From positions 3,245,149 to 3,309,148 of the forward strand of contig NZ_LT799838.1 in assembly GCF_900168255.1 (NCBI RefSeq): 64,000 nt of DNA, given 5' to 3'. How positions within the stretch are numbered: position 1 is the first letter of the stretch; each line of letters starts with the position of its first letter. The notes under the pieces were generated by a model. The model searched no databases, was not told where the DNA came from, and worked only from the letters and a program-made list of their open reading frames with translations. Origin of the DNA: Psychrobacter sp. DAB_AL43B. GTDB lineage: Bacteria > Pseudomonadota > Gammaproteobacteria > Pseudomonadales > Moraxellaceae. Of this stretch, positions 24,772 through 34,050 are shown one piece after another. Both the position numbers and the translations under genes were made by a program.

Positions 24772-27270
24772 ATGAGCATCAAAATGCTTAATCGGCGTGT
24801 GTACACACTTACGCTATTGACGGCGGCAGTCTCATTGGGATTGTCTGGTTGTTCGGATAATGACAGTTTTAGTAGCAATATAGATGACAACACGTATGCG
24901 GCAGATATCCAGCGCACTGAGTTTGGTATCCCGCATATCACCGCTAAAGATTACAAAGGGCTGGGTTATGGCGTCGGTTATGCTTTTGCCGAAGATAATA
25001 TCTGCTCACTCGCCCGTGAGCTAGTGGTGGCTAGCGGTGAGAGTATGCTATATCTAGGTACTGAAGGTAATATGGCAAGCGATGTTTTCTATACTTGGTA
25101 TAACTCTCCAGCTAGGCGAGCTGAGTTTTTAGCGGCGCAAGATCCTGAAGTAATAGATGCCGTAACAGGCTATGCCGCCGGTTATAGTCGTTATCTGCGT
25201 GATAAAGGGGTTGCAAAAATTGACCCTGCTTGTGCTAACGCTAAGTGGGTACGTGAGATCACCATTGATGATTTATTGATAGTTTATGGCAAAGCCAATT
25301 TGCGTGGTGGCTTATCTAACTTTGTCGGTCCAATCGTTGCCGCAGCGCCGCCTGCAGCAAACGGCGTAATGGGTAGCTCTAGAATGCGTAGTGTTGAGGC
25401 TTCAGATCCCGTCGTAGACTCAGCACCTGCATTTGATATGAGCACTATCAACGCGATGGATGGCGGTAGTAACGCGTATGCATTCGGTAGTGAAGTAACC
25501 GGTACTAGTAGTGGTGTCATGTATGGCAATCCGCATGAACCATGGGAAGGCGTACAGCGCTTTTATGAGTTTCACTTAACTCTGCCAGGCGAGCTTGATG
25601 TTATGGGGGCGGCTCAACAAGGTCAACCCTTCATTAACATTGGCTTTAACAAAGACGTTGCTTGGAGTCATACCGTTTCTACTGCCAAGCGTTTTACCCT
25701 TTATCAGCTCAATCTGGTCAATGGCGACCCGATGAAGTATAACTATAAAAATAGCGCTGGTGTGTTTGAGCAGCGTGATATCGAATCGGTTCCTATTACT
25801 ATTAAACTACCAAATGATCAAACACTGGTTCGACCTATCTATCTATCACAATATGGTCCTATGCTAGCAGTCGATAAGGTTAGTGGTGCCCTGCCAGCTT
25901 GGGGCACTTATAATCTAGCTTTTACGATTCGTGATGCAGCCTCTGAGAACCCACGCGCACTCAATCAATGGCGCAGTATGAATAAAGCTACTAGTGTTGA
26001 AGATTTAGTAGATAGAATGCAAGATATAGTCGGTCTGGGCTTCGTCAATACCATCGCTACTGACCGTTACGGTAAGGCACTGTATGCCGATATCTCAACC
26101 GTTCCACATGTAACCAAGCAAAAACTAGAAGCTTGTAGTGCCGGTCTAGTCCTTGGCGGATTGATTGCAGCAGATTTGCCAGCACTTAATGGCAGTACAG
26201 CAGACTGTGAATGGGGCAGTGATGCCGATTCACCACAAGCGGGTATCTTTGGACGGACAAATTTACCCTTCTTGATTCGTAATGACTATGTTGCCAACTC
26301 AAATGACAGCTATTGGCTTAGCAATCCTACACAGCCACTAACTGACTTTTCACCCTTGCTACGCCGTCGCTTACTGCCTTTCCTAGGGCCTAATCCAGTA
26401 GATGGTGTACCGTTACTGATGCGTTCGCGGATGGGACTTACTCAGATCGCAGATCGATTAAGCAATAAAGATAATTTAGGCGGTAATACCTTTAACCTAG
26501 AAAATATGCAAGAGGTCGTTTATGGCAACCGCAGTTATGTTGCCAAATTGGTACTTGACGATGTGCTGGCTGATTGTAAAAATAAACCAATGATGCCTAT
26601 TTCTACAGGAGGCACTGTTGATGCTACAACAGCCTGTACAGTTTTAAGCAACTGGGATCGTCGTAACAACTTGGATAGCCAAGGTGCTCATGTTTTTAGA
26701 GAGTTTTGGAGTAATGTTGATTTTACTGAAACTACTGATGATGCCTTTAGTGTTAAGTTTAATGTAAATGATCCTGTTAATACCCCTAGTGGTCTGATTA
26801 TCAATGAGAGTACGCGTACCGCTCTAGGCGATTCCATCAAGTTCTTTCAAGATAAAAACATAGCGCTTGATGCCTCATTATCTGATTTGCAATACGTCAT
26901 CGATGCTGGCAAGAGTAGTGAGAAAATCTCTATGCATGGTGGATTAGGTCGTGAAGGTGTCTTCAATGTTGCACAATCTCAGAGTAGAAAAATCTTTAGG
27001 GATAGCGTTGAAACCATAACCACTGTAAACGCTGATGGTACTTACGGTCCAATTATCAATGGTCCAACCTACATGCAGACGGTCACGTTTGATGACAAAG
27101 GACCTGTGGTAGAAGCGCTACTAGCGTACTCACAGTCAGCCGATAAAACACGGCCTTATCACCGTGACCAAACGCGCCGTTATTCTGCGAAAGAATGGAT
27201 TCGTCTGCCCTTTAGCGCCGGGGAAATCTCCAAGCAAGCCGTTGGTAATAAGATTCAACTCAGAGAATAA
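24772..27270 (+). CDS. Penicillin-acylase-family lipoprotein
   Basis: 832 residues. Family members are Ntn amidases (penicillin, aculeacin and acyl-homoserine-lactone acylases) made as a precursor that cuts itself at a Gly-Ser bond. Here the junction is DGG|SNAYAFG, with Ser at residue 233. An alpha chain of about 230 residues and a beta chain of about 600 would result. The leader VSLGLSGC is a lipobox, so the protein should be a lipoprotein. HTVSTAKRFTLYQL and downstream Asn residues fit the beta chain. An ATG at 24760 is an alternative start. Substrate is unknown; quorum-signal or antibiotic acyl chains are candidates. Confidence 0.85.
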   Translation: MSIKMLNRRVYTLTLLTAAVSLGLSGCSDNDSFSSNIDDNTYAADIQRTEFGIPHITAKDYKGLGYGVGYAFAEDNICSLARELVVASGESMLYLGTEGNMASDVFYTWYNSPARRAEFLAAQDPEVIDAVTGYAAGYSRYLRDKGVAKIDPACANAKWVREITIDDLLIVYGKANLRGGLSNFVGPIVAAAPPAANGVMGSSRMRSVEASDPVVDSAPAFDMSTINAMDGGSNAYAFGSEVTGTSSGVMYGNPHEPWEGVQRFYEFHLTLPGELDVMGAAQQGQPFINIGFNKDVAWSHTVSTAKRFTLYQLNLVNGDPMKYNYKNSAGVFEQRDIESVPITIKLPNDQTLVRPIYLSQYGPMLAVDKVSGALPAWGTYNLAFTIRDAASENPRALNQWRSMNKATSVEDLVDRMQDIVGLGFVNTIATDRYGKALYADISTVPHVTKQKLEACSAGLVLGGLIAADLPALNGSTADCEWGSDADSPQAGIFGRTNLPFLIRNDYVANSNDSYWLSNPTQPLTDFSPLLRRRLLPFLGPNPVDGVPLLMRSRMGLTQIADRLSNKDNLGGNTFNLENMQEVVYGNRSYVAKLVLDDVLADCKNKPMMPISTGGTVDATTACTVLSNWDRRNNLDSQGAHVFREFWSNVDFTETTDDAFSVKFNVNDPVNTPSGLIINESTRTALGDSIKFFQDKNIALDASLSDLQYVIDAGKSSEKISMHGGLGREGVFNVAQSQSRKIFRDSVETITTVNADGTYGPIINGPTYMQTVTFDDKGPVVEALLAYSQSADKTRPYHRDQTRRYSAKEWIRLPFSAGEISKQAVGNKIQLRE

Positions 27271-27597
27271 ATTAGCGTAATTCTTGATATTGATATAAAA
27301 GACTTTAGGGTAATCCTGAGGTCTTTTTTTGTACCCTATAACAATACAACTTTATGGGTATATACAAAAACTCGCTGTCCATGCCACTATAGTTAATGAT
27401 TTGTTATACTAGTCATTACCTGCTTAGCTTTGAAATTTATGCTAAATAACTCAGCTGACTTATGCATTATTGTCATTCGCAGTGAGCCAAATAACCTATA
27501 TCAAAATAGCGACCAACAAAGCTATTACCCGACTTAAAAAAGCCGTTTACCAATCACGTAAAAACGACGATTTATACAGTCAAACGAGGAATCTCGC
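27271..27597. other. Gap between the acylase gene and hemN
   Basis: Holds the acylase terminator at its left side and the hemN promoter region. I see no FNR-type TTGAT-N4-ATCAA box and no further gene. Confidence 0.5.
27298..27331 (+). terminator. Terminator of the acylase gene
   Basis: AAAAGACTTTAGG paired with CCTGAGGTCTTTT (two G-U pairs) around a 5-nt loop, followed by seven T in all. Confidence 0.8.
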
Positions 27598-29142
27598 ATG
27601 TCAGAACAATTCGATATCAATAGCGCATCTCAACCCTCCATCAATGCGAGCGAGCAGCCCACCACGGTACGTCCTGTCATGCAGATGGACAATCCGTATG
27701 CCAGCACTCGTGGCAGCATTACCAGCAAACAACTACCTGCATTCGATCAAGACATCATTAATAAATATAATCGTTCAGGGCCACGCTATACCTCCTACCC
27801 AACCGCTTTAGAATTTTCACCAATGCCAGAAGGGCTCGAGACAAAAATCCTTCAAGAACGCGAAGCCCATGCGCCATTATCACTCTATTTCCATATTCCA
27901 TTTTGCCGTCACCTTTGCTATTACTGTGCTTGTAATAAAATCATCACCAAAAAGAACAGCGATGCTGGTGATTATCTAGAATACCTAATTGCTGAGATTA
28001 AGCACAAACGCAGCTTATTAAGCCCACCAGAAAACGGCAAAAAACCACTGGTTAAACAGCTACATTTCGGTGGTGGTACACCCACATTTCTACAAGATAA
28101 TGAATTGATACAACTTTGGGAGTTCTTGCAGACCCAGTTTGAGTTTTTGCCGGAAGACCAAGGCGATTATTCTATCGAAATTGACCCACGTGAGCTGAGC
28201 GGCGAGACGCTACAAGTTCTACGTAACCTAGGTTTTAATCGTGTGAGTTTGGGCGTACAAGATTTAGATGAAACCGTACAAATTGCGGTTAATCGGGTAC
28301 ATTCAGCAGAATTAATTGAAAATGTTTTAACAGAGGCGCGCGCGCTAGGGTTTCATTCTATCAATGTCGATTTGATTTATGGTTTACCGCATCAAACGCC
28401 AACGACCTTAGATAAAACCGTCCGCCGTATTATTGAGATGTCACCAGATCGCTTGTCGGTATTTAATTATGCTCATTTGCCGGAACGCTTTAAATCTCAA
28501 CGACAAATTAAAGAGGCGGACTTGCCTACTCCAGCCGCCAAGCTTACGATGCTTGGTAATACCATCAATACCCTAACCGAAGCAGGTTATCAGTATATTG
28601 GTATCGACCATTTTGCCAAGCCTGATGATGAGCTTGCTATCGCCCAGCGCGAAGGTAAGTTACATCGTAATTTTCAAGGTTACACCATCATGGGTGATTG
28701 TGATTTATTAGGCTTTGGCGTCTCTTCAATCAGTCAAATTGCCAATGCCAATAGCAGCTATATCCTACAAAATCATACCGATTTGGAGGTTTATAAAGAA
28801 AATATCGATGCGGCGCGCGACAATCCTGCAGTGATGCCAGCGGTAAACGTGATTAAAACCTCTATCAAAGATCGCTTACGTGAATACGTGATTATGAATT
28901 TATTATGTCACGACTATATCGACTTTAGAGACGTCAATCAAAAATTCGGTATCGATGCCATTACTTATTTTATTGATGAAATCCAACAATTAGGTCAGAT
29001 GCAAGACGATCGTTTGATTGACATGGATGCCGCCGGTATTAGAGTATTGCCAAAAGGTCGCCTACTCGGTCGCAACGTTGCCATGGTATTCGATGAATAC
29101 CTTGAAAAGAAACATAAAAATCGCTTTTCAAAAGCTATTTAA
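27598..29142 (+). CDS. hemN: Oxygen-independent coproporphyrinogen III dehydrogenase
   Basis: 514 residues. HemN is a radical SAM enzyme that converts coproporphyrinogen III to protoporphyrinogen IX in haem synthesis without oxygen. PRYTSYPTALEF is the HemN-specific trip-wire region, and the cluster motif CxxxCxxC is in FCRHLCYYCAC. HFGGGTPTFL, SIEIDPRE, SLGVQDLD and IDHFAKPDDELAIA follow in family order. A 50-residue N-terminal extension rich in S, Q and T precedes the core and is longer than usual. GAGGAA lies upstream of the ATG. Confidence 0.95.
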   Translation: MSEQFDINSASQPSINASEQPTTVRPVMQMDNPYASTRGSITSKQLPAFDQDIINKYNRSGPRYTSYPTALEFSPMPEGLETKILQEREAHAPLSLYFHIPFCRHLCYYCACNKIITKKNSDAGDYLEYLIAEIKHKRSLLSPPENGKKPLVKQLHFGGGTPTFLQDNELIQLWEFLQTQFEFLPEDQGDYSIEIDPRELSGETLQVLRNLGFNRVSLGVQDLDETVQIAVNRVHSAELIENVLTEARALGFHSINVDLIYGLPHQTPTTLDKTVRRIIEMSPDRLSVFNYAHLPERFKSQRQIKEADLPTPAAKLTMLGNTINTLTEAGYQYIGIDHFAKPDDELAIAQREGKLHRNFQGYTIMGDCDLLGFGVSSISQIANANSSYILQNHTDLEVYKENIDAARDNPAVMPAVNVIKTSIKDRLREYVIMNLLCHDYIDFRDVNQKFGIDAITYFIDEIQQLGQMQDDRLIDMDAAGIRVLPKGRLLGRNVAMVFDEYLEKKHKNRFSKAI

Positions 29143-29174
29143 CTAATTAATTTCTAAACTAAAATTCCAATAAT

Positions 29175-29203
29175 AAAAAAGACCTCAAGCGAGGTCTTTT
29201 TTT
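29175..29203. terminator. Bidirectional terminator between hemN and the phytase-like gene
   Basis: GACCTC/GAGGTC stem with an AAGC tetraloop, preceded by an A-tract and followed by seven T. It works for both convergent genes. Confidence 0.9.
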
Positions 29204-29245
29204 GGCTTACGATAAATACTTTGATCTAATAAAAACTATCTATAT

Positions 29246-30628
29246 CTACTCGGTAGGCATCACGAGATATAATCGATTGGCATCTTCTATCGTTTTCTCT
29301 TTATCGAGATACTTCTGTTCAACGGTACTTTTTACATTGATTATCTCTGAATCTGTCATGGCAAAATCGTCATCATTCAGTAAACCCAATGAACCATCTT
29401 GACGTAGCCATAAACCTTCAAGCTTATCGTGCGGATAATCTAAAGTAGCTAGGACATCGACTACCAAGGTTTTTTTGACAGGCTTGATAGCCACCTCTTC
29501 TAGCGTTTGCCAGTTTGCTTCGTTTTCTGCAATCATTTGCTCGAGCGTTTGTCCATTGATAGTCAAGCCGAGAGTCTTATCTTGTTTGATACTTTCGCCA
29601 TTTAGCACAGCTTCAATATCTGTTGCTTGCGAGATATCCATTTTATAAATAAGTTTTTTCGCCACCTTCTCTTGTAGTGGAAATTTACGATCGTGCTCAA
29701 TCAGATAAAATTCATGCTCATTGATAGCAACTATCCCTGATGCCACATATGCGGCATTATCAAGACGATATAAATATTGTGCTATCTGACCTGAGATTAA
29801 GTTAATAGTAACAATGCGCACTAGACTCGACAGACGCCCTGACTTATCAGGATTGTCCATCGAAGACTCCATGATACCCACTAGCGTAGTCTGGTCTGGA
29901 GTAATCGTTAGTGCTTCCATGCCGCGATTGGCGCGGCGCTTGGTAAACTCTGCCGGTAATAAAATCGGCTTACCATTCACAACCACATTATTACGCTCAT
30001 CACTGGCAAAAGGATTGATACGGGCTATTTCTACCCCATCCGCGTCATAGTGGATGAGATGTGGACCATATTCATCACTAATCCAAAAACTGCCATCTTT
30101 GAGCGCGGCAAGTCCTTCGGGGTCTAGACCATTGATATCACTTTTAATAGGATTGGTTACTTCATCAAAAGGTAAGCTGGGGTTCACAGTCATCGGTTGA
30201 CCATTAATATCATAAGGTACTTCATTGGTACCGCCAAAGGCTTTTGGATTCGGTAGGCCAGAGATCGGCTTGCCATTGCTATCTTTAAGGGCTATCTCTT
30301 TTACCTTGATAATTTTTCCGTCAGCTTGCAACTCAAACAGCCCAATAGACGGCGTATAATCGGGCACTAAAAACTGCTTACCTTTACCGGCAATACCATC
30401 AAAGTCGGCATTGGGACCTCGATCGGTAAGCACATAAAATTGATTAGCATTGGTTGGATGTGCCGCCGCGTCTGAGCCATAGCCACCACCTCGAATCTCT
30501 AATTTTTGCTCAGGATAAGCGGCATTAATATGCGTCGCATCAAGTACGGTATAGGGTAATGGGCTGCCTTGCGAGAAATCCTCTATTGAGATTATTTCAG
30601 TATTCACATTTTGCTTGGTCATTGTCAT
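29246..30628 (-). CDS. Phytase-like esterase-activity domain protein
   Basis: 460 residues of the esterase-like/phytase-like beta-propeller family (PF13449). Marks are SDAAAHPTNANQFYVLTDRGPNADFDG, FDEVTNPIKSDINGLDPEGLAALKDGSFWISDEYGPHLIHYDADG and the C-terminal KLEGLWLRQDGSLGLLNDDDFA. Metal-binding acidic residues are abundant. No signal peptide is seen, which is unusual because relatives are often exported. AGGAAAA precedes the ATG. Natural substrate unknown. Confidence 0.75.
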   Translation of the reverse strand: MTMTKQNVNTEIISIEDFSQGSPLPYTVLDATHINAAYPEQKLEIRGGGYGSDAAAHPTNANQFYVLTDRGPNADFDGIAGKGKQFLVPDYTPSIGLFELQADGKIIKVKEIALKDSNGKPISGLPNPKAFGGTNEVPYDINGQPMTVNPSLPFDEVTNPIKSDINGLDPEGLAALKDGSFWISDEYGPHLIHYDADGVEIARINPFASDERNNVVVNGKPILLPAEFTKRRANRGMEALTITPDQTTLVGIMESSMDNPDKSGRLSSLVRIVTINLISGQIAQYLYRLDNAAYVASGIVAINEHEFYLIEHDRKFPLQEKVAKKLIYKMDISQATDIEAVLNGESIKQDKTLGLTINGQTLEQMIAENEANWQTLEEVAIKPVKKTLVVDVLATLDYPHDKLEGLWLRQDGSLGLLNDDDFAMTDSEIINVKSTVEQKYLDKEKTIEDANRLYLVMPTE

Positions 30629-30720
30629 TGTTGTTTTCCTTGTATCAGTATTCTTATTATTAAAAAAGTGACATCACACGCTAAAAAATCTATTAAAAGT
30701 AGCCTTGGCAAATTAAAGTC

Positions 30721-30760
30721 AAAAAAATAGCCAGCGCGTTACACGCTTACTGACTATTTT
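30721..30760 (-). terminator. Terminator of the nfeD-SPFH operon
   Basis: AAAATAG-CAG and CTG-CTATTTT arms with an inner GCG/CGC stem. On the minus strand the hairpin is followed by a run of T. Confidence 0.7.
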
Positions 30761-30800
30761 AAAGGGCTAATTCTATAGGATGTGGTTCAAGTACAGTGAT

Positions 30801-31661
30801 TTAGACTTTAAGCTTATCACCGACCATGCCTTTTACTGTACTTAGAATGTCAGCTGGTAATACCACCATTTTTGAGTTATCAGACTCAGCCAGCTTACGA
30901 ATCGCTTTAATATACTGCTCACCAAGTAAGTAAACTATCGGCATCTCTTCCGTGCCCATTGCAGCAGTGATTAGACGAATAGATTCTTCTGAGCCTTTTG
31001 CTAGTACCACCTGCGCTTCAGCGTCACGGCGTGAGGCTTCTAAACGACCGTCTGCTTCTAGGATAGCCGCTTGCTTTTGACCATCAGCACGGGTCACTGT
31101 CGCACGACGTAGGCGCTCAGCTGCTGCCTGCTCTTCCATTGATGCTTGCATAGTCTGCGAGGGGTTAATGTCTTGAATTTCTACTGTTTTTAGCGTGATA
31201 CCCCAATCAGCAATATCTTCTGAGATGGCATGCTTGAGCTTCATTTTGATTTCATCACGGCTAGATAAAGCACTATCGAGATCCATTTCACCGATGATTG
31301 AACGTAGTGATGTCTGCACAAGATTACGGATACCATATTCATAATCTTCGATACCGTAGACTGCTTTGTCAGGACGCACGATACTAATATAGGCGACGGC
31401 ATTAGCGATAATCACTACGTTATCTCGCGTGATTACTTCTTGTGATGGAATATCAAGCACGATGTCTTTGGTCGTAACTTTATAAGCGACATCATCAACA
31501 TAGGGAATAATAAGATTTAAGCCAGGCTCTAGTGTTTGGCTATATTTACCCAATCGCTGCACCACCCACTTGTAACCTTGCGGGACAATGCGCACACCCT
31601 TAAACACTGTAAATACGACCAGTGCGACCAAAACTATCATTACAATACTAAAGCTTTCCAT
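30801..31661 (-). CDS. SPFH/stomatin-like membrane protein
   Basis: 286 residues. One N-terminal membrane span (IVMIVLVALVVFTVFKGV) is followed by the SPFH/band-7 domain: VPQGYKWVVQRLGKYSQTLEPGLNLIIPYVD, then IIGEMDLDSALSSRDEIKMKLK, and a helical part EEQAAAERLRRATVTRADGQKQAAILEADGR. This is the QmcA/paraslipin type, which forms membrane microdomain cages. It lies 21 bp after nfeD, its usual operon partner. Confidence 0.9.
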   Translation of the reverse strand: MESFSIVMIVLVALVVFTVFKGVRIVPQGYKWVVQRLGKYSQTLEPGLNLIIPYVDDVAYKVTTKDIVLDIPSQEVITRDNVVIIANAVAYISIVRPDKAVYGIEDYEYGIRNLVQTSLRSIIGEMDLDSALSSRDEIKMKLKHAISEDIADWGITLKTVEIQDINPSQTMQASMEEQAAAERLRRATVTRADGQKQAAILEADGRLEASRRDAEAQVVLAKGSEESIRLITAAMGTEEMPIVYLLGEQYIKAIRKLAESDNSKMVVLPADILSTVKGMVGDKLKV

Positions 31662-31682
31662 AACTCATCCCTATTATTATAC

Positions 31683-32174
31683 TTACGTATTTTTATTCGT
31701 TGCTGCCCAAGCCTTCATACTGCTCACGATCAGCTCGTTACCGACGATATCCGTCACCACAACTCTATCACCAACTGCCACTTGCTCATCTCTAGTACGG
31801 CACATCCATTCAGCCGCCCCAACAATAGGGACACTAAAGCGTACCATACCTGCTCTATTTGGTTGTGGCTGCACGATAATCATACCGACTTCACCAACGA
31901 TGACACTGCCACCCAGTCCTGCTTCGGTACGATCAACGGACAAGGGTTTTACAAACTTGAACCATGCCAACAGAAATATAGCGGAAAGTACCAACCAAAT
32001 AATAATTTGAACGGAGATAGAAATAGGCAATAACCATGAAAGCGCTGCAACGATGATAGCGGCAGCACCAAACCAAAGGCTAGCAAACGTCGGAACAAAC
32101 ATCTCGACAATCAGCAGCAAAAAGCCCAATACCAACCAATGCCAAGGTTCTATCATCCAGAGTGTCTCTATCAT
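31683..32174 (-). CDS. NfeD-family membrane protein
   Basis: 163 residues. Three membrane spans (HWLVLGFLLLIVEMF, LWFGAAAIIVAALSWLL, IIIWLVLSAIFLLAWF) precede a soluble OB-fold C-domain (VIVGEVGMIIVQPQPNRAGMVRF, VAVGDRVVVTDIVGNELIV). This short NfeD1b-type form lacks the ClpP-like protease domain. It is paired with the SPFH gene, and the two act together in membrane organisation. The ATG at 32174 is chosen because AGGA precedes it and the protein then starts at the first span; an earlier in-frame start adds an unrelated leader. Confidence 0.88.
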   Translation of the reverse strand: MIETLWMIEPWHWLVLGFLLLIVEMFVPTFASLWFGAAAIIVAALSWLLPISISVQIIIWLVLSAIFLLAWFKFVKPLSVDRTEAGLGGSVIVGEVGMIIVQPQPNRAGMVRFSVPIVGAAEWMCRTRDEQVAVGDRVVVTDIVGNELIVSSMKAWAATNKNT

Positions 32175-32360
32175 TGCGCTATTTCCTATCCTTGTAATCC
32201 TATCTTTCAATGTAGCACATTTCCTCAACTGAAAACGCTCTAAAAATAATACCTTTAAAAGCAATGCTATAAAAAATATTTCTTGAAAATTAGCCACTCG
32301 TCTTTATCTTCAGCTTAATACAAATATCAATGCGATATCTTTTCTAAAAAACTTGAAGCA

Positions 32361-32390
32361 AAAAAACGACCGCCGAAGCGATCGTTTTTT
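32361..32390 (-). terminator. Terminator of first outer-membrane barrel gene
   Basis: AAAACGA-CGC and GCG-TCGTTTT arms with a CGAA-type loop between A- and T-tracts, 26 bp after the gene end. Confidence 0.75.
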
Positions 32391-32415
32391 ATTTTATAAA
32401 TTTACAGCAGTAATT

Positions 32416-32988
32416 TTAGAATTTGAAATGTGCACCAAGCGTAACACCATTAGAATCTAAATCTTCACCGTCATCTAAGTCTATGGTTGGGTAGAAGTTA
32501 TACATAACTTCTGCAGAAACCATAGGATTGAAGTTATAACCTAGACCTAAACCACCAGCTACACCAGTATCAGAGAAACTTTCACTTGTACTAGTATTAA
32601 AAACTTTATCTTTGTAATCTACATCGATTTCGTTTTTAGCGACGCCTAAACGACCTTTTGCATATAACGCAGTAGTTGGAAATACATAGTCATAAGTAGC
32701 ATAAAGACCTAGAACATTAGCACTATATTCTGTTTTTTCAAAACGGTCTTCATAAGCATCGGTGTCGCTAGTAGTCAGATACTCAGCTTCAACACCAAAC
32801 TCTGGCGTGAACTTATAACCACCGTAAACACCGTAGGATACAGCATCATCTTCTACGTCATCTGGACTATACTGACCAACCTTTGCACCGATATATGGTT
32901 GCCCTGCGTAGTTAACTGCTGCTTGAGCACTGACACTTAATAAAGACGCAGTTGCTAACGCTAATACTGTTGTTTGTAACATTTTCAT
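32416..32988 (-). CDS. Outer-membrane beta-barrel protein (OmpW/OmpA-barrel-like)
   Basis: 190 residues. A cleavable signal peptide (MKMLQTTVLALATASLLSVSAQA) is followed by an eight-strand-type barrel: AGQPYIGAKVGQY, YGVYGGYKFTPEFGVEAEYL, LYAKGRLGVAK, GGLGLGYNFNPMVSAEVMYNF, ending in Phe (GAHFKF), the usual BAM signal. It is about 45 percent similar by eye to the next gene, so the two are tandem paralogues. ATG 32988 is chosen because GGGGAA precedes it and the signal starts there. Confidence 0.8.
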   Translation of the reverse strand: MKMLQTTVLALATASLLSVSAQAAVNYAGQPYIGAKVGQYSPDDVEDDAVSYGVYGGYKFTPEFGVEAEYLTTSDTDAYEDRFEKTEYSANVLGLYATYDYVFPTTALYAKGRLGVAKNEIDVDYKDKVFNTSTSESFSDTGVAGGLGLGYNFNPMVSAEVMYNFYPTIDLDDGEDLDSNGVTLGAHFKF

Positions 32989-33133
32989 TGGATTCCCCAA
33001 ATTTATTTTAGTTGGTACTAAACTTTCGTATAGACTATATTTCACCGAAAAACCATCTCATCTATAGATGACGGCGATATAGTACCAATATTGTTGTTAC
33101 TAAAAAACATTTGTTGTGTATTAAAATTATTAC

Positions 33134-33165
33134 AAAAAAACGACCACCTTAAGTGATCGTTTTTT
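33134..33165 (-). terminator. Terminator of second outer-membrane barrel gene
   Basis: AACGA-CAC / GTG-TCGTT stem with an A-tract on one side and a T-tract on the other. The sequence is very like the terminator at 32361-32390, in keeping with a tandem duplication. Confidence 0.75.
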
Positions 33166-33190
33166 ATTTAAGTAATGACTAATCAAAGGA

Positions 33191-33733
33191 TTAGAATTTT
33201 AGCTGTGCACCAACGGTCATAAGATCTGCATCACTACCTAGCTTGTCATATTCAGCTTCAACACTGAAGTTAGGGTTTACTGAATAACCAAGACCTACAC
33301 CACCAGCAAGACTAGTATCGCTATCAGAGTAATTAACTCTAGTAATTGGAGTGCTTAAATAACTACCTTCTACTTTAGTCTTAGCAACACCTAATTTACC
33401 TTTAGCGTATAAGCCAGTATTTGGGAACTGATAACGGTAGGTACCATATGCGCCATATGTTTTAGCGTCAATGTCGCCATTATAATAGTTAGCGTCGTCT
33501 GAACCGACATACTCAGCTTCAATACCAAAGTTAGGATCGAAGTTGTAACCACCATAAACGCCGTAAGCGGTTGGATCACTAGCACCATTAACATCTAGGT
33601 CAAACTGACCAACTTTCGCACCGACGTATGGTTGACCAGTATAGCCATTACCATAAGAGGTAGCTGCTTGTGCACCTACTGTTAGTAAAGAACCAGCAGC
33701 TAGTGCAATTAGAGTTTTTTGTAGAGTTTTCAT
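33191..33733 (-). CDS. Outer-membrane beta-barrel protein, tandem paralogue
   Basis: 180 residues. The signal peptide (KTLQKTLIALAAGSLLTVGAQA) is followed by barrel strands matching the neighbour: TGQPYVGAKVGQF, YGVYGGYNFDPNFGIEAEYVGS, LYAKGKLGVAK, GGVGLGYSVNPNFSVEAEYD, ending GAQLKF with terminal Phe. AAGGAG lies 7 bp before ATG 33733. The gene has its own terminator, so the pair is not one operon. Eight-strand barrels of this type are small structural or channel proteins; no substrate is implied. Confidence 0.8.
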   Translation of the reverse strand: MKTLQKTLIALAAGSLLTVGAQAATSYGNGYTGQPYVGAKVGQFDLDVNGASDPTAYGVYGGYNFDPNFGIEAEYVGSDDANYYNGDIDAKTYGAYGTYRYQFPNTGLYAKGKLGVAKTKVEGSYLSTPITRVNYSDSDTSLAGGVGLGYSVNPNFSVEAEYDKLGSDADLMTVGAQLKF

Positions 33734-34050
33734 TTGTAGCTCCTTAAAATCAATTTGGACAAACAAGTTATTTATTTATACTGGCTTTTTAGCCATATCG
33801 CCTTGTCTGCTAACGATGTATACATAGTAACAAACCGTGTCAAAAACTCTGTCTGTGTTTAATGGTAGGAAAGTTAAGTTTTGCAAGTATTTATCAGTAC
33901 TAGAGTTACAAAGACTGAGATATGAAATCTTTTGTTACAACCTCTTGGTTTGGGTAATAATCCCTACGTATTAAGTAAACACTATCATGCAAAATAAAAA
34001 AAACGCACCCCGAAGGATGCGTTTTTTAGCTTAACTATTTATTAATAGTA
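33734..34050. other. Gap between dnaK and the barrel genes
   Basis: Contains the dnaK terminator (33995-34027) and the upstream region of the second barrel gene. No further gene is seen. Confidence 0.5.
33995..34027 (-). terminator. Terminator of dnaK
   Basis: AAACGCA-CC / GG-TGCGTTT hairpin with a CGAA loop, flanked by A- and T-tracts, 24 bp after the dnaK stop codon. Confidence 0.85.

Noticed and set aside
31536..32033. Long rightward frames opposite nfeD and the SPFH gene
   Set aside because: Composition rich in His, Thr, Ser and Asn is typical of antisense shadow; the leftward genes are clearly real.
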